Origin: Microbacterium sp.
GTDB taxonomy: Bacteria > Actinomycetota > Actinomycetes > Actinomycetales > Microbacteriaceae
DNA: 64,000 nt
NCBI RefSeq assembly: GCF_011620665.1
Contig: NZ_WOYQ01000021.1
Span: forward strand, 20,964-84,963
Direction of reading: 5' to 3'
The notes below the pieces were generated by a model, which saw nothing but the letters and a program-made list of their open reading frames with translations, had not been told where the DNA came from and ran no database searches. Positions 45,606 to 55,076 of this stretch are shown piece by piece. The position numbers were made by a program, and so were the translations under genes. Within the stretch, counting starts at the first letter, position 1. Every line of letters starts with the position of its first letter.

Positions 45606-47624
45606 TCAGAAGCGTCCTCCTCCGCGGCGACCGCGCGTGCCGCCTCCGCCGAAGCTGCCGGGGCCAGGGCTGCGACCGCCGCCGCCGCCTCCGCCCCCGA
45701 ATATGCTGCCGCCGCCTCCTCCGAACATGCCGCCCGAGCTGCGACCGCCGCCGCCGAGCAGCGAGTTGATGAGGATTCCGCCGAGCACGGCGTTCATCAT
45801 GCTGCCGCCACTGCCACTGTTGCCACCCGATCCGCCGCCCTGGAAGGCGCCGACGTCGTTCTGCGCGTACTGGATGGCTTGTGCTGCGAGGTCGTTCGCC
45901 CGCTGCGCGTGCGTCAGGGCCTGCGCGGGGTCGCTCTGCTGCAGCTGGCGGGCCTGGATGAGCGACGTTTCCGCTTCGGCCAGCCGGGTGCGGGCCCGGG
46001 CGCCGATCGCGCCACGGCGAGAAGTGATGAAATCCTCCGCGGACGAGACCTGACCCTGCGCCTGAGTGAGGAGCATGCCGAGCTGCTGAGTCGCGCGCTC
46101 CGCTTTCTGCCGGCTGTCGCGGACACCGTCGAGCAGAGCGTCGATCTGCTCGTTCGCGCGGGTGAGGCCCTCCAGCGCGTGCAGCGGCCGTCGCGCCGTT
46201 CCGGCGAGCAGAGCGCGGCCTGCGTCGACCTGCTGACGCGTTGCCGCGATCACGGGGGCGAGCCGTCCGTCGGGATCGGGGAGTGCGCCGGCCGAGGCGA
46301 GATCGGTGTCGATGTCGGCGAGCAGGCGGGCCGCGTCCTGATCGCCCTGCGCGAGATCGGCACCGAGCTTGTCGACGGCATCCTGGAGTCGCTTCGCCTC
46401 GGCGATCGCGTCTTCGGCGGCACGGATGCCGACCGCGGCGCGCGCGCCGTCGCCGGCGCCGATGGCCGACTGGGCTGCGCGCAGCTGCTCGTCGGCGAAG
46501 CTCAGCAGCTGCGCCGCTTGGTCGGGGTTGTCGGCGACCGTGGCGAGCGCTTCGGGCGCGTAGCTCTGCGCAAGAGCCGTCAGGCGGGGGCCGACGCCGT
46601 CGTGCGCATCGGCGACTGTGGCGTGCAGCGCCTGGACGCGACCGAGCGCCTCAGGCGCGTTCTGCTCGAGCTTGCGCAGCTCATCGAATGCCTCCGCCTT
46701 CTCATCGAGCTCGTGGTTGGCGTGCGCGCACAGTTCGAGGATCTGGGCGTTCCACTGGCGCGCTGCGTCCTCGGAGTCGGGGACGTCGTCGTCGAGCTGC
46801 TGACGGAGGGCGAACGCCCGGCTCAGGTCCTCTTTCGCGTGTGCGATGGCCGTGTGGAACTCGGCCGCCGCCTCGGCGCCGAACTGCGCCTCGGCGAACC
46901 CGAGTTCCTGTTCGCTGGTCCTGACCGCGTCGTCGGTGTCGACGAGGGCCGAAGCAGCGCGCCGCGCGAGATCGGCGGGTGACAGCTGGCTGAGCTCGTC
47001 GGGCGCTGACACGGCGCCGGCGCGCACGGGGATCGTCGCCTTTCGGCGCGAGCGGACCACGAGCCACACGACGAGCGCGGCGAGCGCCACGAGTACGAGG
47101 ATCAGCAGAGCGGGCAGGAAGGAGCTTCCCGATTCTGTCCCTCCGATCCCGCCGCCGACCGCGCTCTCGAGTCCATCGGCGGCCGCTGTCGCTGCTCCCG
47201 CCCAGTTCTCTTCGCGCAGCTCGGGCAGGATCTGCTGCTGCTCGATCGCGGACAGCCGGTCGGAACTGACCGGGCCGGCGGTGTCGCCCGAGAGATAGAA
47301 CTGACGGCCGCCGGTGGCGATCGCGAGCAGATACTGCGTAGGGCCGAGCCCGTTGCTGCGCGCTGTCTGGTTGGCCCACTCCTCCGGATCGCTCGGATTG
47401 GTGAACTGGTCCACATACACGACCCAGAGGTCGATGCCGGAGGAGGCAGCCGCGCTCAGGCGCTCCTGAACCGACGCCTCCTGCGCCGCAGTCAGGGCGT
47501 CGGACTGATCCAGCACTCGCGAACTCGCCAAGGCGACCGGGTCCGCCGCGATCGCTGATGCCGCGCCCCCGCCCAAGACGATCGCGGCGGCTGCGACCAC
47601 TGCGAGAGGCCAGTGCGCACGCAT
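45606..47624 (-). CDS. TPM domain-containing membrane protein with long coiled-coil region and Gly-rich tail
   Basis: signal peptide, SSRVLDQSDALTAAQEASVQERLSAAASSGIDLWVVYVDQF... TPM domain, TM LLILVLVALAALVVWLVV, Gly-rich C terminus. Confidence 0.88.
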   Translation of the reverse strand: MRAHWPLAVVAAAAIVLGGGAASAIAADPVALASSRVLDQSDALTAAQEASVQERLSAAASSGIDLWVVYVDQFTNPSDPEEWANQTARSNGLGPTQYLLAIATGGRQFYLSGDTAGPVSSDRLSAIEQQQILPELREENWAGAATAAADGLESAVGGGIGGTESGSSFLPALLILVLVALAALVVWLVVRSRRKATIPVRAGAVSAPDELSQLSPADLARRAASALVDTDDAVRTSEQELGFAEAQFGAEAAAEFHTAIAHAKEDLSRAFALRQQLDDDVPDSEDAARQWNAQILELCAHANHELDEKAEAFDELRKLEQNAPEALGRVQALHATVADAHDGVGPRLTALAQSYAPEALATVADNPDQAAQLLSFADEQLRAAQSAIGAGDGARAAVGIRAAEDAIAEAKRLQDAVDKLGADLAQGDQDAARLLADIDTDLASAGALPDPDGRLAPVIAATRQQVDAGRALLAGTARRPLHALEGLTRANEQIDALLDGVRDSRQKAERATQQLGMLLTQAQGQVSSAEDFITSRRGAIGARARTRLAEAETSLIQARQLQQSDPAQALTHAQRANDLAAQAIQYAQNDVGAFQGGGSGGNSGSGGSMMNAVLGGILINSLLGGGGRSSGGMFGGGGGSIFGGGGGGGGRSPGPGSFGGGGTRGRRGGGRF
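45640..45850 (-). repeat. low-complexity glycine-rich coding repeat
   Basis: GGGSGGNSGSGGSMM...GGGGRSSGGMFGGGGGSIFGGGGGGGGRSPGPGSFGGGG. Confidence 0.8.
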
Positions 47625-47800
47625 GGCGGTCCTTTCCTCCACGGGGACACCGGAACCCTCCCCGGGACCACCCTATTCGCCGTCGTGCAGGAGTAGAAGT
47701 CCTCGGCGCGCACGCCGATCTCGCGCGCAGGATCGATCCGAGACGCCGAGTCGCTCCCGCCGTCTCGGCGCCAGACGGGCTAGGTTGACGGATCGGGGGA

Positions 47801-48673
47801 GTGATGGAAGACAGGTACGGCGGAGACGTGCTGGCTCGCGGGTGGCGCGACGCCGGGCGGCGCACGGTGCCGGAGATCCCCGCCGAGCGGCAGCTCGTCG
47901 TCGAAGTGGCGGCAGACGGATTCTGCGGCGCGATCACGCGTGTGGACTCCGGCGCCGTCGAGCTCGAGGACCGACTCGGTCGACGACGCCTCTTTCCGCT
48001 CGGAGGGGGGTTCCTCATCGACGGAAGGGCGGTCGTCCTGGTCGTCCCGAGGTCCGCCGCCTCCACCCCGCCGGCGGCGCGGACGGCATCCGGGTCGTTC
48101 GCCGTCCCGGAGGCACGCGCGCGGGTCGCCCGAGGCTCGCGGATCCTCGTCGAGGGGCGCCACGATGCCGAGCTGGTCGAGAAGGTGTGGGGCGACGATC
48201 TGCGGGAAGAGGGCGTCGTCGTCGAGTACCTCCGGGGTGTCGATCTCCTGGCCGCGGCCCTCGATGACGAGCCGCCCGGACCGGACCGCCGCTACGGGGT
48301 GCTGGTCGACCATCTCGTCGTCGGATCGAAGGAATCGCGGATCGCGCAGGAAGTCGCGCGCGGACCGCACGCGGACTACGTGCGTGTCGTCGGGCATCCC
48401 CACATCGATGTCTGGCAGTGCGTCAACCCGCAGGCGCTCGGTATCGCGGCCTGGCCCGACGTGCCCCGGGGAATCGAGTGGAAGGCCGGCGTGAGTCGCG
48501 CGCTCGGCTGGCCGGCGCGCGATCACGCCGACCTGGCGCGCACCTGGCAGCGCATTCTCCGCTCGGTCCGCAGCTACCGTGATCTCGACCCGGCGCTCCT
48601 CGGCCGCGTCGAGGAGCTGATCGATTTCGTCACGCAGGAGGGGTCCGGCGGCTCCGCGGGTGCATTCCGATAG
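47801..48673 (+). CDS. DUF3097 family protein
   Basis: MEDRYGGDVLARGWR...VPEIPAERQLVVEVAADGFCGAI; RILVEGRHDAELVEKVWGDDLREEGVVVEYLRGVD (Toprim-like). Confidence 0.85.
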   Translation: MMEDRYGGDVLARGWRDAGRRTVPEIPAERQLVVEVAADGFCGAITRVDSGAVELEDRLGRRRLFPLGGGFLIDGRAVVLVVPRSAASTPPAARTASGSFAVPEARARVARGSRILVEGRHDAELVEKVWGDDLREEGVVVEYLRGVDLLAAALDDEPPGPDRRYGVLVDHLVVGSKESRIAQEVARGPHADYVRVVGHPHIDVWQCVNPQALGIAAWPDVPRGIEWKAGVSRALGWPARDHADLARTWQRILRSVRSYRDLDPALLGRVEELIDFVTQEGSGGSAGAFR

Positions 48674-48682
48674 CCTGGACGG

Positions 48683-49432
48683 ATGCCGCTTCCGGACGTT
48701 CCCGAACCACCGATCGGGCCGCGGTTCCGCAGCGATCCCGTCTCGTTCGTGCGGCGCAGCGGACGCATGACCGACGGGCAGGAGCGGGCGTGGGAGGAGC
48801 TCGCCCCCTTCTACGTCATCCCGGTTGAACGAGACGAGGCGGTCACCAGCATCCGCCCCGGTACCGCCATCTCGCCCGAGGCCGTTTTCGGGAGGCCGGC
48901 GCCGCTGATCGTCGAGATCGGATCCGGGCAGGGCCATGCGATCGTGCACGCGGCGGGCACTCATCCGGATGCCGATTTCCTCGCCGTCGAGGTCTTCGTC
49001 GCCGGCCTCGCGCGCACGATGCGCGACGCCGATCGCGCCGATGTCCGCAACCTCCGGCTCGTGGAAGGCAATGCCCCCGAGGTGCTGCAGCACCTGCTCC
49101 CGGCGGAATCCGTCGATGAGCTGTGGATCTTCTTCCCCGACCCGTGGCACAAGTCCAAGCACACCAAGCGCCGGCTGATCGCGCCGCCGTTCCCCTCGCT
49201 CGCGGCGCGCGTGCTGCGCGATGGCGGCCTGCTCCGGCTGGCGACGGACTGGGAGGACTACGCCCTCCAGATGCGTCAGGTGCTGGACGCGGCGGACGAC
49301 CTCGTGCCGGTGTTCGGCGGCGAATGGGCCGAGCGATTCGACGGTCGCACGATGACGGCATTCGAACGCAAGGGGCTCGCTCAGGGACGCCAGATCCGCG
49401 ATCTCACCTACCGGCGCTCGCCCCGACGCTGA
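48683..49432 (+). CDS. trmB: tRNA (guanosine(46)-N7)-methyltransferase
   Basis: LIVEIGSGQGHAIVHAA; ELWIFFPDPWHKSKHTKRRLI. Confidence 0.95.
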   Translation: MPLPDVPEPPIGPRFRSDPVSFVRRSGRMTDGQERAWEELAPFYVIPVERDEAVTSIRPGTAISPEAVFGRPAPLIVEIGSGQGHAIVHAAGTHPDADFLAVEVFVAGLARTMRDADRADVRNLRLVEGNAPEVLQHLLPAESVDELWIFFPDPWHKSKHTKRRLIAPPFPSLAARVLRDGGLLRLATDWEDYALQMRQVLDAADDLVPVFGGEWAERFDGRTMTAFERKGLAQGRQIRDLTYRRSPRR

Positions 49433-49457
49433 CAGGGGGGTTCGCGGGTCAGGACAC

Positions 49458-49805
49458 TCAGCCGACGTAGACCCACGCCGACCGGCCGCTGCCGAGCGTG
49501 ACACGTTCGCGATGGTACAAGGGCACCTCGTACTCGTCGGCTGCTTCGATCTCCGCAAACGTGACGTGCAGGACCTTGCCGAGGACCTTGTCGACGGCAT
49601 TGCCCGTGTGCCGGATCATGGGGTGAACGGAGAGTCCCGAAACATCCACGATCCGGTGATCGGTGATCTCGGTGTAGTCGGTCGTGTACCCGGGGAGCGT
49701 GTCGCCCTCGCCCGCGACGATGTGCCCGAACGTGTCGAGCTGCACCTCGGCGAACTGCAATGTGCCGTAGGTGAACAACAGCTGATCGACCGATCCACCG
49801 CTCAC
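49458..49805 (-). CDS. gamma-glutamylcyclotransferase (AIG2-like) family protein
   Basis: LLFTYGTLQFAEVQLDTFG; EIEAADEYEVPLYHRERVTL. Confidence 0.85.
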   Translation of the reverse strand: MSGGSVDQLLFTYGTLQFAEVQLDTFGHIVAGEGDTLPGYTTDYTEITDHRIVDVSGLSVHPMIRHTGNAVDKVLGKVLHVTFAEIEAADEYEVPLYHRERVTLGSGRSAWVYVG

Positions 49806-49832
49806 CCCTCCAGGCTACCCGCGCGGCCCGTC

Positions 49833-51104
49833 TCAGCCCAGCAGCGCTTGCGCGATCGCGAAGATCGCGAGCCCCGCGAGTGCACCCACGACCGTGCCGT
49901 TCAGGCGAATGTACTGGAGGTCGCGGCCCACCATCAGCTCGATCTTCTCGGTGGTCTCGGCGGGATCCCACTTCTCGACGGTGTCGGTGATGATCGACGC
50001 GATGTCGTGCCGGTAGCGGTCGACCAGGAACACCGAGGCGTCGCCGATGCGGTCATCGACGCGCCGCTGGAGGGCGGCGTCGCTCGCCAATCGCGAGCCC
50101 ACCTCAGCGAGCGCGGCGGTGACGCGCCGCCGCAGGGGGCTCTCCGGGTCGTCGAGCGAGCGCAGAAGCCCCGCTTTCGCGGTGTTCCAGGCTTCGGTCG
50201 CAAGCGCCTGGACCCGCGGACTGTCGAACACGGCGCTCTTGGACTCCTCCAGGCGCGCGATCGTGGTGGGATCCTGCTGGAGGTTCTCGGCGAGTCGCGC
50301 GAGGTATCCGTCGATCGCGATCCGCGCGGGGTGGTGCGGATCGGCTTGGACGGACGACGCGAATTTGATCGCCTCGTTGTAGACCGTGTCGTCGACGAGC
50401 CGCATCGCCACCGAGGGAACCCAGGAGGGCAGTCGGCGTGAGACCAGGCCGCTGAACGAGTCGCGGTTGGCCCGCAGCCACGTCGCGATCGAGTCGATCC
50501 CGAGGTCGACGGCGCCCCGGTGGGCATCGGCCTCGACGACCCGCTCCAGCCATCCGCCCAAGGTCGGCGACCAGGAGGGGCCGACCAGATGCTCGCGCGC
50601 GAGGTCGGCGATGAGGTCCTGCACCTCGTCATCACTGAGTGCGGTCAGTATGCCTCCTGCGATCGTGGAGGCTTCCCGCGCCACGGTCTCGGCGTGTGCG
50701 GGATCACGCAGCCATTCGCCGGCCGTCGCGGCGATGGCGGTCGATTCGAGTTTCGCGCGCACGACCGATCCCTCCAGGAAGTTCGTCTCCACGAACTCGC
50801 CGAGAGTGCTTCCGATCTCGTCTTTGCGGCGCGGGATGATCGCGGTGTGCGGAATCGGGATCCCGAGCGGATGCCGGAAGAGCGCCGTCACGGCGAACCA
50901 GTCCGCGAGGGCACCGACCATGCCGCCTTCCGCTGCGGCCCGGACGTACGACATCCACGGATACTGCTCCTGCATCAGGAAGGCGATGACGAACACCACC
51001 GCCATGACGATCAGTCCGCCGAGCGCAACGGTCTTCATGACGCGGAGCGCACGGCGACGCTCCTGATCGGCGGGGCTGAGGAGATCGGTCGGCGTGCGGG
51101 GCAT
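49833..51104 (-). CDS. DUF445 family membrane protein
   Basis: AAEGGMVGALADWFAVTALFRHPLGIPIPHTAIIPRRKDEIGSTLGEFVETNFL. Confidence 0.92.
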   Translation of the reverse strand: MPRTPTDLLSPADQERRRALRVMKTVALGGLIVMAVVFVIAFLMQEQYPWMSYVRAAAEGGMVGALADWFAVTALFRHPLGIPIPHTAIIPRRKDEIGSTLGEFVETNFLEGSVVRAKLESTAIAATAGEWLRDPAHAETVAREASTIAGGILTALSDDEVQDLIADLAREHLVGPSWSPTLGGWLERVVEADAHRGAVDLGIDSIATWLRANRDSFSGLVSRRLPSWVPSVAMRLVDDTVYNEAIKFASSVQADPHHPARIAIDGYLARLAENLQQDPTTIARLEESKSAVFDSPRVQALATEAWNTAKAGLLRSLDDPESPLRRRVTAALAEVGSRLASDAALQRRVDDRIGDASVFLVDRYRHDIASIITDTVEKWDPAETTEKIELMVGRDLQYIRLNGTVVGALAGLAIFAIAQALLG

Positions 51105-51167
51105 CTGGCTATGGTGTCACGCGCGCCGCGCCTCTGCGCGCGGACTCTCGGCGCGTAGTCTGACTGC

Positions 51168-51440
51168 GTGATCGAGGACATCAAGAAGCGCGCACTGCAC
51201 CGCACCAGCATCTTGGAGGGTCAGGTGAGGGGGCTCGCGAAGATGATCGAAAGCGAGGACTACTGCATGGACATCATCGCGCAGTCGCGTGCGATCCAGA
51301 AGGCCCTCGCGTCCCTCGACAAGCTCCTCATCGAGAACCACCTGCGCACGCATGTCGCACAGATGTTCGCCGACGGCGGTGACGAGCGCGAACAGGCCGT
51401 CGCCGAACTGCTGAAAGCATACGACCTCGAGACCCGCTGA
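51168..51440 (+). CDS. csoR: CsoR/RcnR family metal-sensitive transcriptional regulator
   Basis: RTSILEGQVRGLAKMIESEDYCMDIIAQSRAIQKALASLDKLLIENHLRTHV (C...H pattern); TAGTCT 6 nt before the GTG. Confidence 0.9.
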   Translation: MIEDIKKRALHRTSILEGQVRGLAKMIESEDYCMDIIAQSRAIQKALASLDKLLIENHLRTHVAQMFADGGDEREQAVAELLKAYDLETR

Positions 51441-51485
51441 CCTCGAGCCGAGGTCGTCGGTCTCGGTGGCCTGCCTCCCCTTCCT

Positions 51486-52646
51486 TCAGGAGCTGATCGG
51501 TCCGAGCCAGGCGGTGGCGACGGTGGAGTGCGCCGACTCGGGGTCGGACGGGTGGAACATTCCGGCCAGCACATCGCGGTACAGGCGGCTGAGTTCATTG
51601 TGCGTGAAATACGACGATCCGCCGGCGACGAGCATGGCCTCGTCGACGATCCGCTTCGCCGCGTCGACGGCCCGATGCTTGAGGCCGGAGAGCTTCGCGA
51701 ACCACTGGGCGCCGTGATCGGCCTGCGCGTCGATGTCGCGCGCGAGCGCGTCGATCTGGGGGAGCAGCCCGTCATAGGCGAGAGCCATGCCGGCGATGCG
51801 CCAGCGGATGTCCGGGTCATCGCTGTAGGGCTTGCCCGTCTTCTTCGACGTGCGGCGCTTCGCCGACTCGACCGCGAGATCGAGAGCGCGGCGGGCGACA
51901 CCGGTGTAGACCGACGCGAGCAGCACCTCGAAGACGCTGAAGATCCCGAAGACGAGCGGGTCGGGGTTCGGTCCCGGGGTGACCCGCCGAACGACGCGCT
52001 CCGGCGGGGCGACGGCGCCGTGCAGCTCGGTTGTGCGGGATTGCGTGCCGCGCATCCCCATCGTGTCCCAGTCGTCGCGCGTGCGCACGGCATCCGTCCG
52101 CGGCACGAACGCGTACACGAGCCGCGGCGCGTCGGGATCGGTCGTATCGAGCCCGTGCAAGCCCAGCTGCGTCCACACCGGGCCGAGCGAGGTGAAGATC
52201 TTGGTGCCGGTGAAGCTGTACGAGCCGTCTGGCTGCGGGACGGCATCGGTGTCGCTTCCGAAGAGCACGAGGTCGTTGCCGGCCTCGCTGATCCCGAACC
52301 CGAACACTTCGCCCGCGACGGCTCCCTCCTGCACGAACCGCAGGTCATCGACGCCGCGATCCTGCAGCACTTTCGCCACCCCGGTCCAGATGAGGTGCAT
52401 GTTGATCGCCAAGGCGGTCGCCGGGGCCGCGGATGCGAGTCGCTGCTGCAGGACGGCGGCTTCCGCCAGGCTCAGCCCGCCGCCGCTGAGTGCGGTGGGC
52501 ACGAGGATCGCGAGGTAGCCGGCATCCCTGAGTTCGGCGAGGTCCTCCTCGGGGAATCGGTTGTCGGCATCGACCGCGGCGGCGCGAGTGCGGATGCGCT
52601 CCAGGAGGTCGTCGGGGAGGAGGACGGCGGGGTCGAAGGTGCTCAC
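51486..52646 (-). CDS. acyl-CoA dehydrogenase family protein
   Basis: DRFPEEDLAELRDAGYLAI-like N terminus NRFPEEDLAELRDAGYLAILVP; GLSLAEAAVLQQRLA; start at GTG 52646 within the longer ORF. Confidence 0.88.
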   Translation of the reverse strand: MSTFDPAVLLPDDLLERIRTRAAAVDADNRFPEEDLAELRDAGYLAILVPTALSGGGLSLAEAAVLQQRLASAAPATALAINMHLIWTGVAKVLQDRGVDDLRFVQEGAVAGEVFGFGISEAGNDLVLFGSDTDAVPQPDGSYSFTGTKIFTSLGPVWTQLGLHGLDTTDPDAPRLVYAFVPRTDAVRTRDDWDTMGMRGTQSRTTELHGAVAPPERVVRRVTPGPNPDPLVFGIFSVFEVLLASVYTGVARRALDLAVESAKRRTSKKTGKPYSDDPDIRWRIAGMALAYDGLLPQIDALARDIDAQADHGAQWFAKLSGLKHRAVDAAKRIVDEAMLVAGGSSYFTHNELSRLYRDVLAGMFHPSDPESAHSTVATAWLGPISS

Positions 52647-52705
52647 GCCTCCATCCTGCCCCCGTGGGAGCTGCGCGAGGCAGGACGAAGAGCCGGGGTG
52701 TCCGC

Positions 52706-53461
52706 TCAGCCGAGCGCTTCCCACAGCTGGCGCAGGGTGTCTTCTGGTTTGTCCCGGTGCGGGGAATGGCCCGCCCCCGCCACGACGGACATCGTGATGA
52801 TCGGGTTGCGGAGCACGTCCTCGGCCAGCGGGCCGCGGAAGATCGAGTAGACCTTCGGGTCGCTCGCGATGATGTGGGTCGGCACTGTCAGCCGTGACGC
52901 CGAGGTGCGCACATCCCACGGTGTGTTCTGAATGCGTGTCTGCTCGACGGCCCAGCGACTGGCCTGCCGGGCCGACAGCGCCTTGAGCTCGATGTCCTGT
53001 GGATGCCAGTCGGGGTGCTCGGCCCGCACGGTGTCCTCGGAGGGATCGGCGAAGGAGCGATCCTGGCTGTTGCGCACGACCTGACGGTCGCGGTCGCCGA
53101 GGTGGATGGCCGGGTCGATCAGCACCAGACGACGCGTCCACGCCGGGACGTCCGCGCTGGCGAGCGTCGCCGCCGCGGCCCCGAGCGAGTGCCCGATCAC
53201 GAGGTCCCACGGGTCGCCGTCGGGCGCACCTGTGTGGGCGACGTCGGCGGCGTAGGCGGCGATCGAGTAGTCGAGCACGCGCGGCGCGAGGCCGTGGCCA
53301 CGGAGGTCGACCGCCTGCGCCTGCCAACCGGCGTCGGCCAGTGCGACGCCGAACCGCCACATGAGGGCGCCGTTCGAGCCCAGCCCGTGGATGAGCAGCG
53401 CGTGCCGCGTCGCATGCGGGGAGCCCCAGGAGAGCGCCGGGAGGGTCACGGGTGCGCGCAT
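52706..53461 (-). CDS. alpha/beta hydrolase
   Basis: HALLIHGLGSNGALMWRFG; VDLRGHGLAPR; IGHSLGAAAATLA. Confidence 0.88.
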   Translation of the reverse strand: MRAPVTLPALSWGSPHATRHALLIHGLGSNGALMWRFGVALADAGWQAQAVDLRGHGLAPRVLDYSIAAYAADVAHTGAPDGDPWDLVIGHSLGAAAATLASADVPAWTRRLVLIDPAIHLGDRDRQVVRNSQDRSFADPSEDTVRAEHPDWHPQDIELKALSARQASRWAVEQTRIQNTPWDVRTSASRLTVPTHIIASDPKVYSIFRGPLAEDVLRNPIITMSVVAGAGHSPHRDKPEDTLRQLWEALG

Positions 53462-53486
53462 GCATCCAGCGTACGAGGCGGAAGGC

Positions 53487-54710
53487 TCAGGTGATGACGT
53501 CCACGGGGGTGGTGTCGGGGATGGGGCTCACGTCGCGGCCGCGCAGGTCGGGGAAGCCGCGGACGAACACCGCCGAGACGATGAGGCCGATGACCGCGAA
53601 GCCGGCGGCCGCCCCATATGCCCCCGCTGGGCCGACGCCGTCGATCAGGAAGCCGGCGATCGCCGAACCCAGGGCGGCACCGATGAGCTGGCCCGTGCCG
53701 ATCCATCCATAGGCCTCGGCGGTGTCGCTGAACTTGACGCTCGCCGAGGTCATCGCGAACATCATCGCCAGAGCCGGCGCGATGCCCACACCGGCGACGA
53801 GCAGGCACGCCGAGACCCACCATCCGGTCGTGTCGGTGATGTCGACGACGGCGAACAGCGTCGCCACGAGACCGACCGAGACCGCGCCGAAGCGTCGGGC
53901 CATGGACCACGGGCTGATCGGGACGTGCCCGAACGCGAGTCCACCGGCGAGGCTCCCGATCGAGAAGACGGCCAGGACCAGACCCGCCTCCAATCCGCCG
54001 TGGCCGAAGGTTGCCACGACGCCCGCTTCCACGGCGGCGCATGCGCCGATCAGGAGGAACCCGGTCACCGTCGCGAGCAGCACGACAGGGCTTTGCAGGA
54101 CCTTCCCGAATGCGCGTCGACTGCGCGGGATGCGCACGCGACCGACCTCGGGCGAGAGGATGAACCACGCGCCGCCGCCGACGAGGATCGCCACGATGAG
54201 CAGAAGTCCCGGAACCGTGCCGGCCTGCGTCGCGACGATCGTGATGACGACGGGCGCGAGGATCCAGATGATCTCCTGCAGACTCGCATCGAGCGAGAAG
54301 AGGGGCGTCAGCTGGTGCGAGTTGACGAGCTTGGGATAGATCGTCCGGACGGCGGATTGCACCGGCGGCGTCGACAGCCCCGCGATCAGGCCGAGGATCA
54401 TGTAGCCGGTGACCTGCATCGGCACGAGCGCGAGGATCGCGATGGCGGCGGCGCAGACGGCGGTCGTGAGGGTCAGCACGCGCCGGATGCCCCAGATGCC
54501 CATCCAGCGGCTCGTCACCGGGCCGCTGGTCGCCTGTCCGATCGATGCCGCCGCCAGCACGATGCCGGCGGCGCCGTAGGAGCCGGTCATCTGCTCGACG
54601 TGCAGCAGGATCGCCAGGCTCGTCATGCCGTTGGGGAATCGCGCCGTCAGCTGCGCCGCGATGATGCGCGCGACGCCCGGCGTGCGCAACAGTTCCCGGT
54701 ATCCCGCCAC
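53487..54710 (-). CDS. MFS transporter
   Basis: about 12 hydrophobic segments; MTSLAILLHVEQMTGSYGAAGIVLAAASIGQATSGPVTSRWMGIWG. Confidence 0.88.
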   Translation of the reverse strand: MAGYRELLRTPGVARIIAAQLTARFPNGMTSLAILLHVEQMTGSYGAAGIVLAAASIGQATSGPVTSRWMGIWGIRRVLTLTTAVCAAAIAILALVPMQVTGYMILGLIAGLSTPPVQSAVRTIYPKLVNSHQLTPLFSLDASLQEIIWILAPVVITIVATQAGTVPGLLLIVAILVGGGAWFILSPEVGRVRIPRSRRAFGKVLQSPVVLLATVTGFLLIGACAAVEAGVVATFGHGGLEAGLVLAVFSIGSLAGGLAFGHVPISPWSMARRFGAVSVGLVATLFAVVDITDTTGWWVSACLLVAGVGIAPALAMMFAMTSASVKFSDTAEAYGWIGTGQLIGAALGSAIAGFLIDGVGPAGAYGAAAGFAVIGLIVSAVFVRGFPDLRGRDVSPIPDTTPVDVIT

Positions 54711-54729
54711 CCCTCCACGCTACCGGTGG

Positions 54730-54901
54730 TGTGGATGCCGCCGACACGCCGAAGACAGTTTCCACAGGGGAATCCGTGTCGGTGGCCCGGCGTAGCGTCC
54801 GGTCTGTGGATGAATGCTGGGGTCGCGCGGGAAATGCGCACGATCCAGGGATTTTCCGACTGCTCAGAAAGGACCTCTCCTGTGGATGAAACGGTGGACA
54901 A
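54730..54901. promoter_or_regulatory. cluster of DnaA-box-like sites upstream of nrdHIEF
   Basis: TGTGGATGC 54730-54738; GTTTCCACA 54758-54766; TGTGGATGA 54805-54813 and 54881-54889; GGTGGACAA 54893-54901 (7/9 to 8/9 matches). Confidence 0.5.
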
Positions 54902-54947
54902 CATGTGTTGTACCTGTTGACAGTGGTGCAAAACTACACGGATGTAA

Positions 54948-54963
54948 CTACTACCCCTTGTGG
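54948..54963 (+). promoter_or_regulatory. candidate NrdR box (distal)
   Basis: ctaCTAccccTTGTGg against acaCWATATaTWGtgt. Confidence 0.45.
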
Positions 54964-54979
54964 TGCTTTCCAATGTCGA

Positions 54980-54995
54980 TACCCATATGTAGTAT
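54980..54995 (+). promoter_or_regulatory. candidate NrdR box (proximal)
   Basis: taccCATATgTAGTat against acaCWATATaTWGtgt; 32 bp from the distal box. Confidence 0.6.
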
Positions 54996-55076
54996 TGGAC
55001 TCCCGGTGGGGGCCTGCCGGATACCGGCACCTCACGGGCACGACTCGCGGGATGATTTCAGGGGAGAACAGAGAAC

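Noticed and set aside
45640-45850. CCG/CCT-rich tract as a regulatory or structural repeat
   Set aside because: Explained by coding for the Gly-rich tail of the TPM-domain protein.
47780-49600. 606-aa minus-strand ORF opposite DUF3097 and trmB
   Set aside because: Shadow ORF lacking domain motifs; both plus-strand genes are well supported.
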